The notes under the pieces were generated by a model. That model saw only the letters and a list, made by a program, of their open reading frames with translations, made no database searches and was not told the DNA's origin. DNA of 64,000 nucleotides from Chionis minor (taxonomy: Eukaryota; Chordata; Aves; Charadriiformes; Chionididae): the NCBI GenBank assembly GCA_013398295.1, contig VZSF01017903.1:210399-274398 (forward strand), in the 5' to 3' direction. This document shows, piece after piece, positions 12,061 through 24,115 of this stretch (positions within the stretch are counted from its first letter, which is position 1; each line of letters opens with the position of its first letter). The position numbers were made by a program, and so were the translations under genes.

Positions 12061-15000
12061 GCAAATTCAATTACTGTTAAAATAACACAGCTAAGGCAAC
12101 ATAGACCTCTTTCTATATTGCTGTTGCAGCTCAAAAGCTGGTCGGAGAAAATGTTAGTAACTGACAGCTCCTATATTATGCTGTATATGGGCCATACCAG
12201 CCTCTTACAAACTTATCTTCTGCAAGATGGATAATATTCTTAGCTACTCCCTGAATTCTGCGACTTTGACGAAGAAGTAGCATTTAGTGTGCAGGCGTGA
12301 TGCCCTGTATCAGAATCGGCAGTTCTTGTACTCTGTTTTTCAGGTGCTCTTGCCACACATGCCTCCCCTCAGTAGGTGGGAAATGGTTTGTGATCTAAGG
12401 TTTGCAAAGAGAAACAAGCAGGGTGAATTCATGGCATTTGATACAGGCTGTTCCTACCCCCCAGAAATGGTTGGTAAAACAGCCATGCTTGCAGTGAACA
12501 GCTCGATTTATAGGTGAACTCTTAACGATTTGAAGTTTGGAAGGGGCGAGGTGGGCTGCACACATTTTGGTTCTTAGGTCTTCGGTTGTGAGGCTTTGAA
12601 GTTGGAGTCCATTTAGAAATTCTCCACAAATTTTAGAAATAACATTTCTGTGAAAATGTAACACAAAATCTGGTGGCATATGGTTGTATTTAGGTGACTA
12701 ATACTCACTTGGGGCCACCTTCTTAATTTACTGCTGGCTTCACCATTCGTGAGTAATGCATCCACTCCTAGCTCATGCCAAAAAAGCTTTATGCCACCAC
12801 ATGTATAATATTTCACTACATCTATTGCCTTCTCCATTGCTATGGCATTTATGTGGTTCGTGTTAACAAATAGTCACCAAAAAGAATAGCACAGTAAAAT
12901 TATTTAGCCTGTAATTATCTTTAACAATTAAAAAGTTTAAAAGAAGACTTTGTAAGGCCAAGACTCCAAAGCTGCCATTATCTCAAGGATTTCTTTTTCA
13001 GATCACAGTAGTAGCCTGCAAACATGCCCTGAAATGAAAAGAGTTGTTCTACAACAAATGCTTTGAAAACATGGTGATGATTTTTTTTTTTTTTCTTTAA
13101 AGAGGTATCTGATTAGGTGGCTCATAGCAAAATATTTACTTTTCTCTCTGTTAAGCCGTGAATCTTGACAATGCCATATTTACTATAAATCATCCTAGGT
13201 TCTAGATAGCAACATAAACAATGCCATGAAATACTCCGGTGCCTCCTTTGCCCCACATCCTGGATTTGGTTGCTTTCAACAAAAGCTTCTCCAGGCTGTT
13301 TTGAGTGACCTGTACAAACGGGAGAGTCTCATCTGCCTCTGACACTTGGCTGACAAGTTTTTTACAGGTGATGTAAACTGGCACATCATCTTGTCCCTGG
13401 GATGAGGACGAAGGCAAAACCAGTTTTTGTTGTTGTGGTGTTTGATTTTATTTCTTTTTTTTCCAAGTGGGGAAACACTGGGGAGATAAGTGTTCTCCAG
13501 AATGTAAACTGGAGAATCAGATCACAGACCGAGATATGGAAACTGGGAGCTATTTTTAGTGAGATCAGGTCCATGAGTGGAAGTAGGGGAGATTAAAGAT
13601 GACAAAAAGAAGAAACTCACCTCTCCCCTCCCTTCCCCTTTGGAGTGTGCTCTTGCCTGGCTCCATCAGTTCACCCTATGTAAGCATCATTCCTGATGAG
13701 GTCACAAAGTTATTCTTTCAGTTGACTGGAAGCTGTAGGTCACATGAAGAACATCTCTTAAGGATCTGACAAAATATTTTAGACAGAAGACATCATTTTT
13801 TAATTCTTCAAAAGACAAGTTAAATGTATTCATTGCATAAGAAATCTATAATTTAACAGCAGCTGTGCAGCAGCCTTTCCATGCTATGGTGCAGTCTACT
13901 ATATTGATGATTTCAAATATTTATACCATCATCCCACATTCTTGAAAAATATTTAAATTAAACATGCATAGGAACAGATGCCATTCTGTTCTGGCAAGAA
14001 AACCTAGTCATAAACTTCTGCTTATGAAATGTTATTTCACTTGACCCCTATCAGTAGGAACTCATGAAAATTAAACTGGGAAAGGAGAAATATTGTATGT
14101 AAGCTCTTCTCTCAGTGAAACCTTTGAGTGGGTATGTGAAGACAAGATGCTTCCATTAATAGCAGAACACAGTTTGATTTGATAAGGTGAAGCTCCCTGC
14201 TTTAATTTCTACTGCGAGAGTCAGTACCCAGTTAAAAGTTTCTTTTCACCTGCAGAAGGTACTTGTTAAAGAAGCTTTCTAGACCAAATTGCGAATTATT
14301 CATTTTAGTAGTTAGTGTTTCTATTAATTGTTACAGATCATCTAGAGTAACTACATTTAGTTTTGTACTAAAATGCACGGCTTCACTTTTGTTCTTGCTA
14401 TAATAAAAAGATTCAGATTGAGATTGCTTCTTGCTAGTTCTAACTAATGCGATATTATGAAATAGGGAAAAGGGAAAGGAAATGTCATGTAAAGACTGCA
14501 AGCTAAGGATGTCATCAGCCCCAGTCTATTGATGTTAAGCATTTACATCTCTCTGCATGTAGTCCATATAGGACTACGTATGCATTTGACTGGCATATTT
14601 GTAGGAAGGTCTGAGCAAACAATTGATTCTATCTATTGTATCTAATCTATCTTGGCACTTATACAATCCTTTGAATCCTGTTATCTGATGGAAGTTAGAA
14701 AAATAAGCGGGTGATTTCATGGTTCTCTCCACTTCTAAATGATCCTGTTTGAGATGTTAGTCTTGGATTTTCTTCTCCTTTTGGCCTCGCATTTTAGCAG
14801 TGTTAATAGATTTTATTGCGCATGTCCTCCCTTCCCTCTCGCCAGCTGATGTAAAAAAATTGTGGAACTTAATGACACTGCAATGTTATAATGTATGTTA
14901 TTTGTCATCTTACTCCTCCTGTTTTCATTTGCAAAAGTTCTGGGGGAAAGGGAGTTTTGGATTTATACACTAGCTCTGCTTTTCCATACAATACTGTCCT

Positions 15001-15917
15001 GGGAATCAGAGCTGGACTGATAGAAAGGTTTGATCATTCCAGGAGCTGAAACGATCTCATGATACCGAGCAGCGACAACAAACCAGTATTGTAAAAAGCA
15101 TCGCACGTTATGCCAGTCCAGAGCACAAAGCGAGTTCTGCTGTGGTTGGAATGAAAGTCTCATGAGGAAAGGACTCTTTTGCTTGTGAAGGGAGGTCTGT
15201 TAGCCCTATTGGGAGGCAGCTGCAGGCAGCTCAGTATTACAACATTTTGGTCAAAATCGCTGAGAGAAAAGTTGTGTTAGGAGTAAGTATTGTATAAATG
15301 ACTATACACGTGCCTGAGAGCAGGAGGTGCTGTAGATTCCCCAGTTCACAGAAACGCAAATAAGTTACAAGACCTTGCAACCTACGAAATAATGAACCTC
15401 AGCCTGTTAGTTGGGTACAATTTGGTTTATTCTGCTGACTATAGAGTACAGTTTCTGGTAGCATTTTCTTCCCTTGTTTTTATTAGTCTTATACTAGGTA
15501 AGAAATTATATTTAGATTGGTGAGGATTGCAAGATTTCAAGCTTAGGGAGTCATCCTCTCCACAGGATTTTGTGTGAAATGGCAAAAGCAAAGACAGAAG
15601 GAACAAGAGCTGACTGATGATATGACAAGAGGGTACCTTCATTTCTGTACTTAAAGCACTGTACAAACACTGTGCCTTTCATGGCCTCTTTACTTGCCTT
15701 TAAACTTGACTCTGTGCAAGTTGGAAGTAACAGCCATGCACTGCAAACCAAGATGCATGACCTGGTCTGTGCAGACAAATGCTAACTCCCACTTGTCCTT
15801 ACTTCTCTGCTCTTTCATCCCCGTCCTCAAAAGTCAGTGCAAAAAAATTAAAAACAATTTTTTGCTTCATTGTTTGAGAATGGAATATTTGTCAAGTGAT
15901 GCAGAGATAGGAACAAG
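12061..15917. other. Gene-free AT-rich sequence
   Basis: No gene or clear repeat is supported. A T run lies at about 13081-13094. Frames reach at most 94 codons with no domain. Confidence 0.55.
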
Positions 15918-16020
15918 AGTTAATAGACTTGGCTTAAATCTTAGCTTACCAACTGAGTTCTAGCATAAGGCTTTTTTCACAAGCTGTTTACCTCTTTTTT
16001 CAGAAATAGGTACACGCTCA
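15918..16020 (+). repeat. Possible MIR SINE relic
   Basis: On the + strand, CTTGGCTTAAATCTTAGCTTACC resembles the MIR head (CTTGGGTTCAAATCCTAGCTC). About 45 bases on, CACAAGCTGTTTACCTCTTTT followed by CAGAAATAGG resembles the MIR core (CAAGTTACTTAACCTCT, then CAGTTTCC and TAAAATAGGG). Order and spacing fit, but divergence is high and the call rests on recall of the consensus. Confidence 0.45.
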
Positions 16021-16939
16021 CCTGCTCTCTGGGACCTGAGAGGGAAGGAAATCTATTCTTGAATGCAAAGACTCAGTAATGAGAGATCAAATTCCTCAGA
16101 TATATTTACTTTACAGTGTTAGCTGACTTAAGAATTTAATATTTGTTTGAGTATTTGTGATGTCCTTGTATTTACGGTACATTTTTAGAATAGGCAATGT
16201 AAAAACTCTGGGGTTGTATTATTTTTCTTTTCACATCACCTTTTCCTCTGCCACTTATTTCCTATTGTTTACCTCTTCCTGCCCCTTCACCCCTCCAAAA
16301 AAAAAAAAAAAATTTCAAAGATTTTGACAGTTGCCTGGTTGTCACAACAGAAAAATGAAAGGTTTGTCCAGTAATGTTCTCAGGCATTCTGGGGACAAAA
16401 CAGTCAATGACTGAAGAACTTAATAATAATAACAATAATCTATCAAGAAATCTGTCCTAAGGAAATACTGAGCAGAATTTCTGCATGTATAATGTATGAA
16501 CCATAATAAACTGTGCTTTCATTTAGGCTCAGAGAAAGTAGACCCTATTTTCTATGGACTACCCTTGGAACATTTGTTTTGTGCATCTTCACTCTGTTGT
16601 TTGAATGTAGCGACTCTGCCGTATCATTAGTGTAAATTCCTTACATTGAAGTAGGAAGTGGGTCGTTTGGACTGAATATTTACAGAAGGTCCTGGATTGA
16701 TAGTCTTAAAAGCCTGTAAACCTCTGTTTACATATTGTTTACACAGTACAGTTAGAGCACAGGCAATGCAGCAATCCTCTCATCAGAAAATACCGTGGTT
16801 AAGGGAACGGGTTGCTTGGGCTCCTGGTCCGGCCTTGGGCTCTCCAAGAAGTGTCAGAAGGGTGACTTGCTAAAGGCTTCTGAATGATGGACAGGACCTG
16901 TTCTGGGACCCTCCAAAGTACTTGTAAGCTAAGCAGTCG
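16021..16939. other. Gene-free sequence with short simple repeats
   Basis: Contains an A run near 16297-16311 and an AAT-type microsatellite at 16421-16439. Nothing else is supported. Confidence 0.55.
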
Positions 16940-17540
16940 TGGGAAAATGCTATTAAGATGCAGATAGTATCTTCCTAGCCATTTTGTATCAATGGAAATT
17001 AATAAGCTATCATAACTCTTCAGGGTGGGTCATCTGGCTGAAAACGTGCCCTCAGCCATAACGGTGGCAATCTGCAATAATTGCATTGATTATGACAGAG
17101 TTGTTACAGGTTTCAAGAAAAGTAACTGAGGAAAGAATTGGCTTTATCTCTGGTCTTTTGATAAATGGTATTTTACTAATATAATGTGTACACACCAATA
17201 TCCTGTGAAATTCCTGCACGTCACCAGCGGTTTTTATTCGTGCCCATTAAAATGCATTACAGTGTGGAGGTTGCTGAAATGTAAATTAAAGGCTACGGCG
17301 CTTGTAGTTTAACAGCTGCCATGTAGATTGACAGCCTTTGTGCGCCCAGCTGGCAGTGTCAGGTTAGTGGGTCTCTAGTCACAACATTAATCAGCTTTAT
17401 TAGTGCCACTAATACCAATTTGTAAGCAGACTGCAAGGATCAGACGGCCCAGCTGTCAGGCACTGCACATAGATTATTACAGGATTTCTTTTTATTGTTT
17501 AAGATTGGAATTATAATTTAATTAGGGAATTTAACTATTT
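16940..17540. promoter_or_regulatory. Strong candidate conserved non-coding element
   Basis: This is a 600-base block with no simple repeats and dense potential transcription-factor sites. TGCAAT-A-ATTGCA, a perfect inverted repeat, is at 17073-17085. GCCCATTAAAATGC is near 17243. An inverted repeat TATTAGTG-C-CACTAATA is at 17398-17414. GAATTATAATTTAATTAGGG lies near 17509. There are also CAGCTG E-boxes (near 17313 and 17451) and GGCCCAGCTGTCAGGC. The 12-mer TATTAGTGCCAC recurs in the candidate element at 47.85 kb. Homeodomain and POU/CEBP-like sites in this density are typical of developmental enhancers. Function and conservation are inferred, not shown. Confidence 0.45.
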
Positions 17541-19439
17541 TTTACACCCGCTGAAAACTAGCGAAGATTTAATAAAAAAAAAATGTTAACTTCTTTACCC
17601 CCCTGTTCTACCATCTTTTCTATTCCCCGTTCCCCATCTTCCTCCCTGCCTCCACCCCAGCGTGCACGGGAGAGAAAATGAATTCGCTTCACGAAACCTG
17701 TTGTAGCGTATCACTTGCTGAGATGAAGAACTTCTTACACTGCAGCAACAGCTCATATTGTGCTAGTCAGGATTTCCAACTGATTTCAACAGATTTTCCG
17801 TACCATGTTGATGTGATATACCCAGTGCATTGGAGGACCAAGGAATACAGAGACCGTGTTTACAATTTGCTCCAAAAAAAAAAAAAAAACCTGCTAGCTG
17901 CCTGCCCGGTTCCTAGTTTCTTCATAGTAATTACTAATTTTCAATCAAAATGTGTGTGTAAGGGGCACAAATCTGAGGACTCTACTAAATTAGGGTCATG
18001 TTGTACAGTAAATTGTGATTCAAGAAAAGCAGAGCAAATTTGAATACATGGACATCTCTTAAATCTTCCTCTTTTTTTTCTTTTGGTGTGGGACCTCTTG
18101 TCTTTATTACATTACACATCAGTTTCAACTCAGTTTTAATTAATGATTTTAAATTAGGCTAAGAGGATATTAGCTTGCAAAGCCTAGCAATGAAGAATGG
18201 ATGTTGTGGCTCAGACACAACCTTCCAAAATCTCTGCAGCTCACATCTTATAACACTTTCATGTCGGCCATACAGATTACATTTCCTGCAACGCTAAAGC
18301 AGCTTTTCTAGTGGGTCAGAAACATGATAGGTTTATCCTTCAGCGTGGCCTGAAAATAAAACTGAGGAGGGAAAAAATGCCCTTAGCATCTACTTCATGC
18401 ATTTAAATAAGGGAATGTAAAGATGAAATTTCACAGACTTAGGAGACTTATGCAAGAGATATTTTTGAGGAGTATCACAGCTTTTCTGACGGCTCAAATG
18501 CAGGGAAAAGGGAATTCCAGCTGAGAGGTCTCTGTGCCCCACAGTTTCTTACCTGGACCTGCTGTGAGGACCGTGTAGCAGTAGGGTCTGTGCCTGTGGA
18601 ACATGGCCCCACCATGATCGCTGCAGAAATGGGCCGGCTCTGTAGGGCTGTGACTTTTATGCTACTGGCTGTCCTCTATGGTAGGGCGAGTTCCATGTCC
18701 CATGTGGAAAGGTAATGGGACATGCTATTTCTTGTTTTGTTGGACTTCTATATATTTCAAAGACGAGCCGGCACTGAAACACATGTGAAGAGGTCATACG
18801 CAGCTGATATGCATGTGTGATTGAACGCTCAGTTTATCTGATATGTTGCCCTTGCTGGGCAGGAGCAGAATACAGTTTGTCTTTAGCAAGATTCTGGATT
18901 TAACGTATGAATCCTTACAACTAAAGTAACGGGTGAAATCTAATCTCATATTTTTCAGCCCAAGTGCCATGATTATGAAAAAGTTCAGAAGAAAAGTGGG
19001 ACAAATTCAACTGACTTTTAGTTAAGGCTTTTGATTTCTAGGGAGCCATGCTCAATTTTGGGAAATTTCTAGATTTGAGGTAGCAAGCTCAGACAGCAAG
19101 TGTAACACAAAAACAGGGGGTAGTTTTTAAACATGAGAAAAGAATAAAACAGTAATTTGTAAAGACTGAAAAAATGAGAATTCTCGTGATGAACAGTAAG
19201 GGTGACCTGATGGACCTCAGATGACCGGGGCAGTAAGAAGATGGCCAAGAATGGCTGTCTTGTTACACAACAGAGGCAAGTTATTAGCAGATGAAGTTGC
19301 AAAGATTACAGTGCTTACTGTTCTCTGGCAGTAAGCCACTCCATCACTAAAAGTGCCAACTTCGTCAGTGTCACCATAAGTAATCCCAGCGACACAAGGG
19401 CAAGACCTCATCTTCCAATAAGTAAAAAAAAATCTGGAG
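17541..19439. other. Gene-free sequence, nothing recognised
   Basis: The 121-codon + frame at 17678-18043 spans a lysine-coding poly-A run and has no domain, so it is rejected as a gene. The bases just before 19440 may be further, unrecognisable parts of the ancient CR1 that follows. Confidence 0.5.
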
Positions 19440-20295
19440 AGTACGTAAATAGGGGCTGCTTATGGATACATGTGAGAATTTGCAGATGGTGGGGAAAGTA
19501 CCAGACTGCTGGAAAAAGGAAACCTAGTGCACGTGTTTAAAGAAGGAAAAGGCTAATAGAGGCAGTGCAGGGTAACTTAATTTCTTCAGAAAATACATGA
19601 ACAAAAAATTAAGGAGATGATGCATATGCATGTGGAAGCAAAGAAAGACCACAGACTTATCAACAGCAAATCATATGAACTATGTCTAACTTTCTTCTGT
19701 AACAGAACAATACACCTTTTGAACAGGAGGGAAATGATATTCATGGTGTCTGTTGACTTGTTTTTTTGGTACTGTTTCACAGTACTTTCTCATAAGCAAA
19801 TTACAGACATGTATTTGATGAAACCACTGCGAACAGGGTGCCGCTTTGACTGGAAAACTGTAATTGCAGATTATAAGGAGGAGGGACCAGAGGAAACCAG
19901 GCAGAATGGTCACAGATCCAGAAACTGTGATATAGACAGAAGAATGAATGAATGCTTTGTCTGTGGAAGAAAAGGCTGAGGGAAGACAAAGTAATCTTTA
20001 AATACATAAAAGGGAGAAAATAAAGTATTTACTTCGCATAACACAAAAAGTAAAAAGGTTCAAAAAGCAAAGAGAGGTTAGTCATTAGGAAAACCCCAAC
20101 TTTATAATGGTAAGAATAGTCAAGACTTGCTGGGGAGATTAGGGAGCCTTCGATATTGGAAGGCTTTACAAACAAGTTGGGTGAGCATCTGTCAAAATGA
20201 CGCAAGCATTGCTGATCTTGTGTTTGGACAGAGAGGTGAGCTAGATTTCTCTTGAGGCCTCTTCCAGCTGCCTTCTCCTATAAAATTTGATTCCA
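19440..20295 (+). mobile_element. Ancient CR1-type LINE relic
   Basis: A heavily decayed CR1 LINE on the + strand. Translated fragments follow the order of the CR1 reverse transcriptase. Near 19498 there is V-P-D-C-W-K-K, which corresponds to the segment before the fingers region. In the 19617-19979 frame there is a stretch with V-D-L-F-F-W-Y, then L-S-H-K-Q-I, corresponding to the D-containing motif A region. Near 19970 a K-K-R-L-R-E-D-K-like segment is followed by F-K-Y-I-K-G. The 3' untranslated end has GAGCATCTGTCAAAATGACG (about 20182) and CTCTTGAGGCCTCTTCCAGC (about 20251), close to the older CR1 consensus, and stops at TTGATTCC (about 20288-20295). Internal sequence between the palm and the C-terminal part is missing. 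The 120-codon frame here is a fossil, not a gene. The name CR1/L3-like comes from recall. Confidence 0.72.
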
Positions 20296-23200
20296 TAACA
20301 TCAGCAACATAATGCATGAACTGGCTGTGGGCCTTGCCTTGCCGATGTCATCAGCAAGTGCTGCTTGGTGGAAAACAGCACAGGTTGTCTCAGGGCCAAG
20401 AAGCCGATGTACTTGCTGCCATGCCCCGGGGACCCGAGCCACTTGATGTGTAGCTATTCCCAGCCTTGCTCCAGCTTGTTTGCCTGTGTGTCCTTCTCAC
20501 AGCAACTCTCAGATGGAGAACCAGGGTATCTCCATGTCTCACTGTGATTAAGGAGGGATGTACTCGGACAGCATGTTTAGATTTGTCACTCTAGGCAGCA
20601 GTTCAGAAGAGCATCCTTATGGACCGAAGTGGCTGGCCATCGAGTCATGGGATCCCACAATGACTACAGTGGAGAAGATGGCCTGTGAGTGTAGAAATAT
20701 TACTGCTATTATTACTGGAATAGTGGCTCATAAAATGCCTAAAAATTGTGCAGAATCACAAACAAGTACACCTCTAGGCAGTGCAGGATTCAAAACCTGA
20801 AACCACTGAAGAGATTAAACCTATAAATACTATAGAGCCTTTCTATAAACTAGTCAAACTGAATGAAAGGTCATCAGATTTTTACAAGCTCCTCTAGCTA
20901 AAGTGTATTTATGCCAAGTTTTCTTTTGAATTTGAGTATTTACAGATAAACTTCTCAAAAAACTAATTCTAAAATAAACGTTTAGATCATTAAGTGTCTG
21001 TGTTCAATATTTGATGGGCTTAAATATTTTATAGGAATCTCGCAGAAATAGAGGAAAGTTACTAAAACATATATATTCTAATTATAATCCCTCTAGAAAT
21101 TTGCTGGGTTTATTAACCTTATGGAAACTCAGAAAAGTTGACCGTTTTAATTAAATGTAAACAGCTTTGTAATAACAATACTGACATCTCTTCCCGGAGA
21201 GTGATCCTAGAGGCCCAGTGCACTTAGAAATACCAAGGAGTTGCATTACAACCTGCTGAGACAGTGCTGTACTGTCAAAATGATGTGGCAGTGAGTGCAT
21301 TTTGAACAGTCCTAACCCGATGTTCTGAGTCTCAGTCAGCTTTAAAAATGTATTGTTTCCTTCCAACTTTATTAGTTCTTCATGTCTGTGTAAAGGGTAA
21401 ACTTTCCAAGGCCTAGAAATTTAATTCAAAGTTTTATATTTGTTAGCTCTGAATTCAATATACGTGAATAACAGAGGCACTTTGGTAATCTAAATTTGCT
21501 GGTTTTATGGGATGGTAGTCCTGACTTTCTCAGGTGCATTGAGGAGTCCTGGAGTCTGTGCAATGTGCATTTGCTTTCTCTTCCATCACAATTTGCAGAA
21601 GTTATGACCGTGCCCAGTGTGGGTCCTTCTGCAGTCAGGGAGATCAGTATGCAGAAAATCATCAGTAGGGGTAGAAGTTAGAAGCTAATCTGTTTCTGCT
21701 CGTATCGTGATGAAGTCATTCTGCACATCTTGCATGACTGTTGCAGATGACATGTCATGGCAAAGACATGGGAGTGAAGGTGGGTTCTGTAGGTATGTCT
21801 TGCCCTGTGCTTCCACGCACAACTTTCAGCATGGAAGGGGTAGAGACTTAGTGCATAATTATGCTATACCACACATTGGAGTTTTTGTGAGCAAAGAGCT
21901 GGTCCTTTCTGGGTCCTGAACCTGGCTATTGCTTCTGTTCTTTAAATGCTCTGTTGTCCTTTCTTTGACTTGCCTCCTTTGGGCCAGCCAGAAGTTATAT
22001 TAACAAGCATACTTATCATCAAGTAAGAAATATGTTTTATGCATCTCTGCCAGAAACTGAGGGATCATTTATGTAAATTATGTACTAACCTGCATTATAT
22101 ATTTGGTGCTTAGCAGGAGTAGTTGAAGCAGTTCAAGGTTTGCTAACCAATGATGAAGTGGAGTTGTGGGAGTGGAGGAATTTGTTCATTCAGACAAAAC
22201 ACCCAAAAAAGGTTAAAAAAAAGAAAAGAAAAAGCTCACACTCAACCAAGTAGCAGCACCAAGGCTACCTCCTCTGTAAATGGGGGCAATCCTTTTGACA
22301 GCCAGAGACTGGGGTCCTGCTCTTTGAAACAGGCTGGAGATCCACCACTGAGACCTGTAACGAGCAGGCAAGAAGCAGGTCAATGCAGCAGCTCTCACAA
22401 GGGGAGAGCTGGAGGACAAAGCATACCAATCCCTTTTTCTGTGCTGAGGGGAAAGCCCCAGGGAGCAGGAAAGCAACAGGAGGATGGAGAGTACTTCTGC
22501 TTGCTATTTTCAGTGGTTTATGCATTTGGAAAAAAAAACAGTGCTATTTCTCTAAGGAAAGTGGGTTCAATCCTTCATGGAAATCACTGCTGGAGAAAGG
22601 AAACATATTAGTTGGGAAAAAATTCTGAGAAAGGATTAATCCTGCTCGGGAGAGGGACGAAAGTTGGCAGGGGAGTTGGAGGAGAGTGAAGCTAATGTTG
22701 TTGTCCATGTGTATGTCAAAGGCCTGATCTCCAGAGTCCCTTCTGTCCCAGCAATGACATGCCCATCGTTGGACACAGCTCAAGAAGATGCTCATTTACT
22801 ACTTGTGTGTGTGCAAAAGGCTGTCCTGAAGTAGGTCATAACCATGAGTTGGGAAGGGCTGAGCAATGCTACAGAGATCCTCTCTTGGGGGTACCATACA
22901 CAGACTTGAGATTATTTTAGAGAAGAAAAAAACTACCTAGGGAGCTAGTGCTCCAGTCAGGTTTCTTTTAAATGTCAGCTGCTTAGCGTGTTACTACAGT
23001 GGAGCTCAGTCTGCAAAAACTGGCATTTATCAAGGCAATCTGTTTATTTTTTTTAGCATCCCATGTATGGCAGTTTTAAGTTCTTTACATTGGACTGTAG
23101 AAAACCTTCTTACAAATTCAGAAATGATCCCCCATATATTTATATAAACAAAGCTAAGGAATGGCAAATCTAAATTGTTAATCACTTGTGCTGTTTTCTC

Positions 23201-23970
23201 CATGGAAATATCAAGCAGCTTTCCTTTGAGAGAGTAAAATACCCTCTTTGCACTCCATACAAAAAGGTTTTCTTTGTTACACCTGCCAGCATGAAAAAGG
23301 ATTAATTTTAACAGAGCTTAACCTAGCCGTCTAGGGGAAACCGTTTAAATGACTCCATGTCCTGGTTGCTTTTAATGGCACCGCTCTGGTGACTTCATTT
23401 AGTTTTGCAAAATGTAAGAGAATTTTTTGACCCATGCCACTCAAGTTTGTTGGATTTCTGCACAACTGGTATGGATAATACAGTCAAGCCTCAGCTGTAC
23501 TTCACTGTGGAAAATGTGTATCTGTTTCTTTAGGATCTTTCTATGGCATTCATCAGGGAGAGCAAATAAGAAGTTACAAATGCATGTTATTTACCATTAC
23601 TTCATTTTATAAAGCAATGAATCCTAATCTCCTGATGAAATTTTGGCAAACATTTGCAGAAGGCTTTCAGACTGCGTTATATAGTAAGCAAAAAAAAAGG
23701 TTGAGTATTGTTTCTGAGTCAGATTATTTGCATTTTCTTCTCTTTTAAGGTATTTTAAATGGAACCTGTCTTTTGTGGAAAATGCAAGCCAGAACTTCTC
23801 CTCAAAGGGACAGAGTACTGGAAAGAAAAATGTTAATTAAAGCAGGAGTTTAACAATAGACATATAGCGGCTTTTTATTATCTTGATGCCTTCCGTGGTC
23901 ATTAACGTAAGCAAAGACAAATGCATAGTGCTACAACGAGCACTAGTGTCCTACATTCAAGTTAAATAAA
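20296..23970. other. Gene-free sequence, nothing recognised
   Basis: No gene is supported. The longest frame is 153 codons (+, 22150-22611). It has a basic Lys-rich start drawn from an A-rich stretch near 22204-22232 and no recognisable domain. The overlapping minus frames are about 85 codons. I treat all as chance. Confidence 0.5.
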
Positions 23971-23974
23971 ACTG

Positions 23975-24115
23975 CTCCTCAGCGTAGACGGGCTGTGAGA
24001 ATCCCCTAAGAGAAGGCGCTCTGCAGCGAGGACCCATGCAGAGCCGCTCACCTCCCCGAGGCCCCGGGGACACGGACCACGTGCATCCGTGACGCAGGTA
24101 CAGAGCCGCAAACAA
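23975..24115. promoter_or_regulatory. CpG-dense mini-patch with E-box and CRE-like half-site
   Basis: About 12 CpGs occur in some 130 bases, in an otherwise CpG-depleted region. The patch includes a CACGTG E-box at 24078-24083 and GTGACGCA (TGACG half-CRE) at about 24089-24096. It may be a small regulatory element kept unmethylated, or a GC-biased relic. No TATA box, start codon context or exon was found nearby. Function is inference. Confidence 0.3.

Noticed and set aside
17678..18043. 121-codon plus-strand frame next to the 17-kb CNE candidate
   Set aside because: It crosses a poly-A run translated as poly-Lys and shows no domain.
22150..22611. 153-codon plus-strand frame with a basic N-terminus
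   Set aside because: The basic stretch comes from an A-rich tract; three overlapping frames on the other strand are similarly open; no domain.
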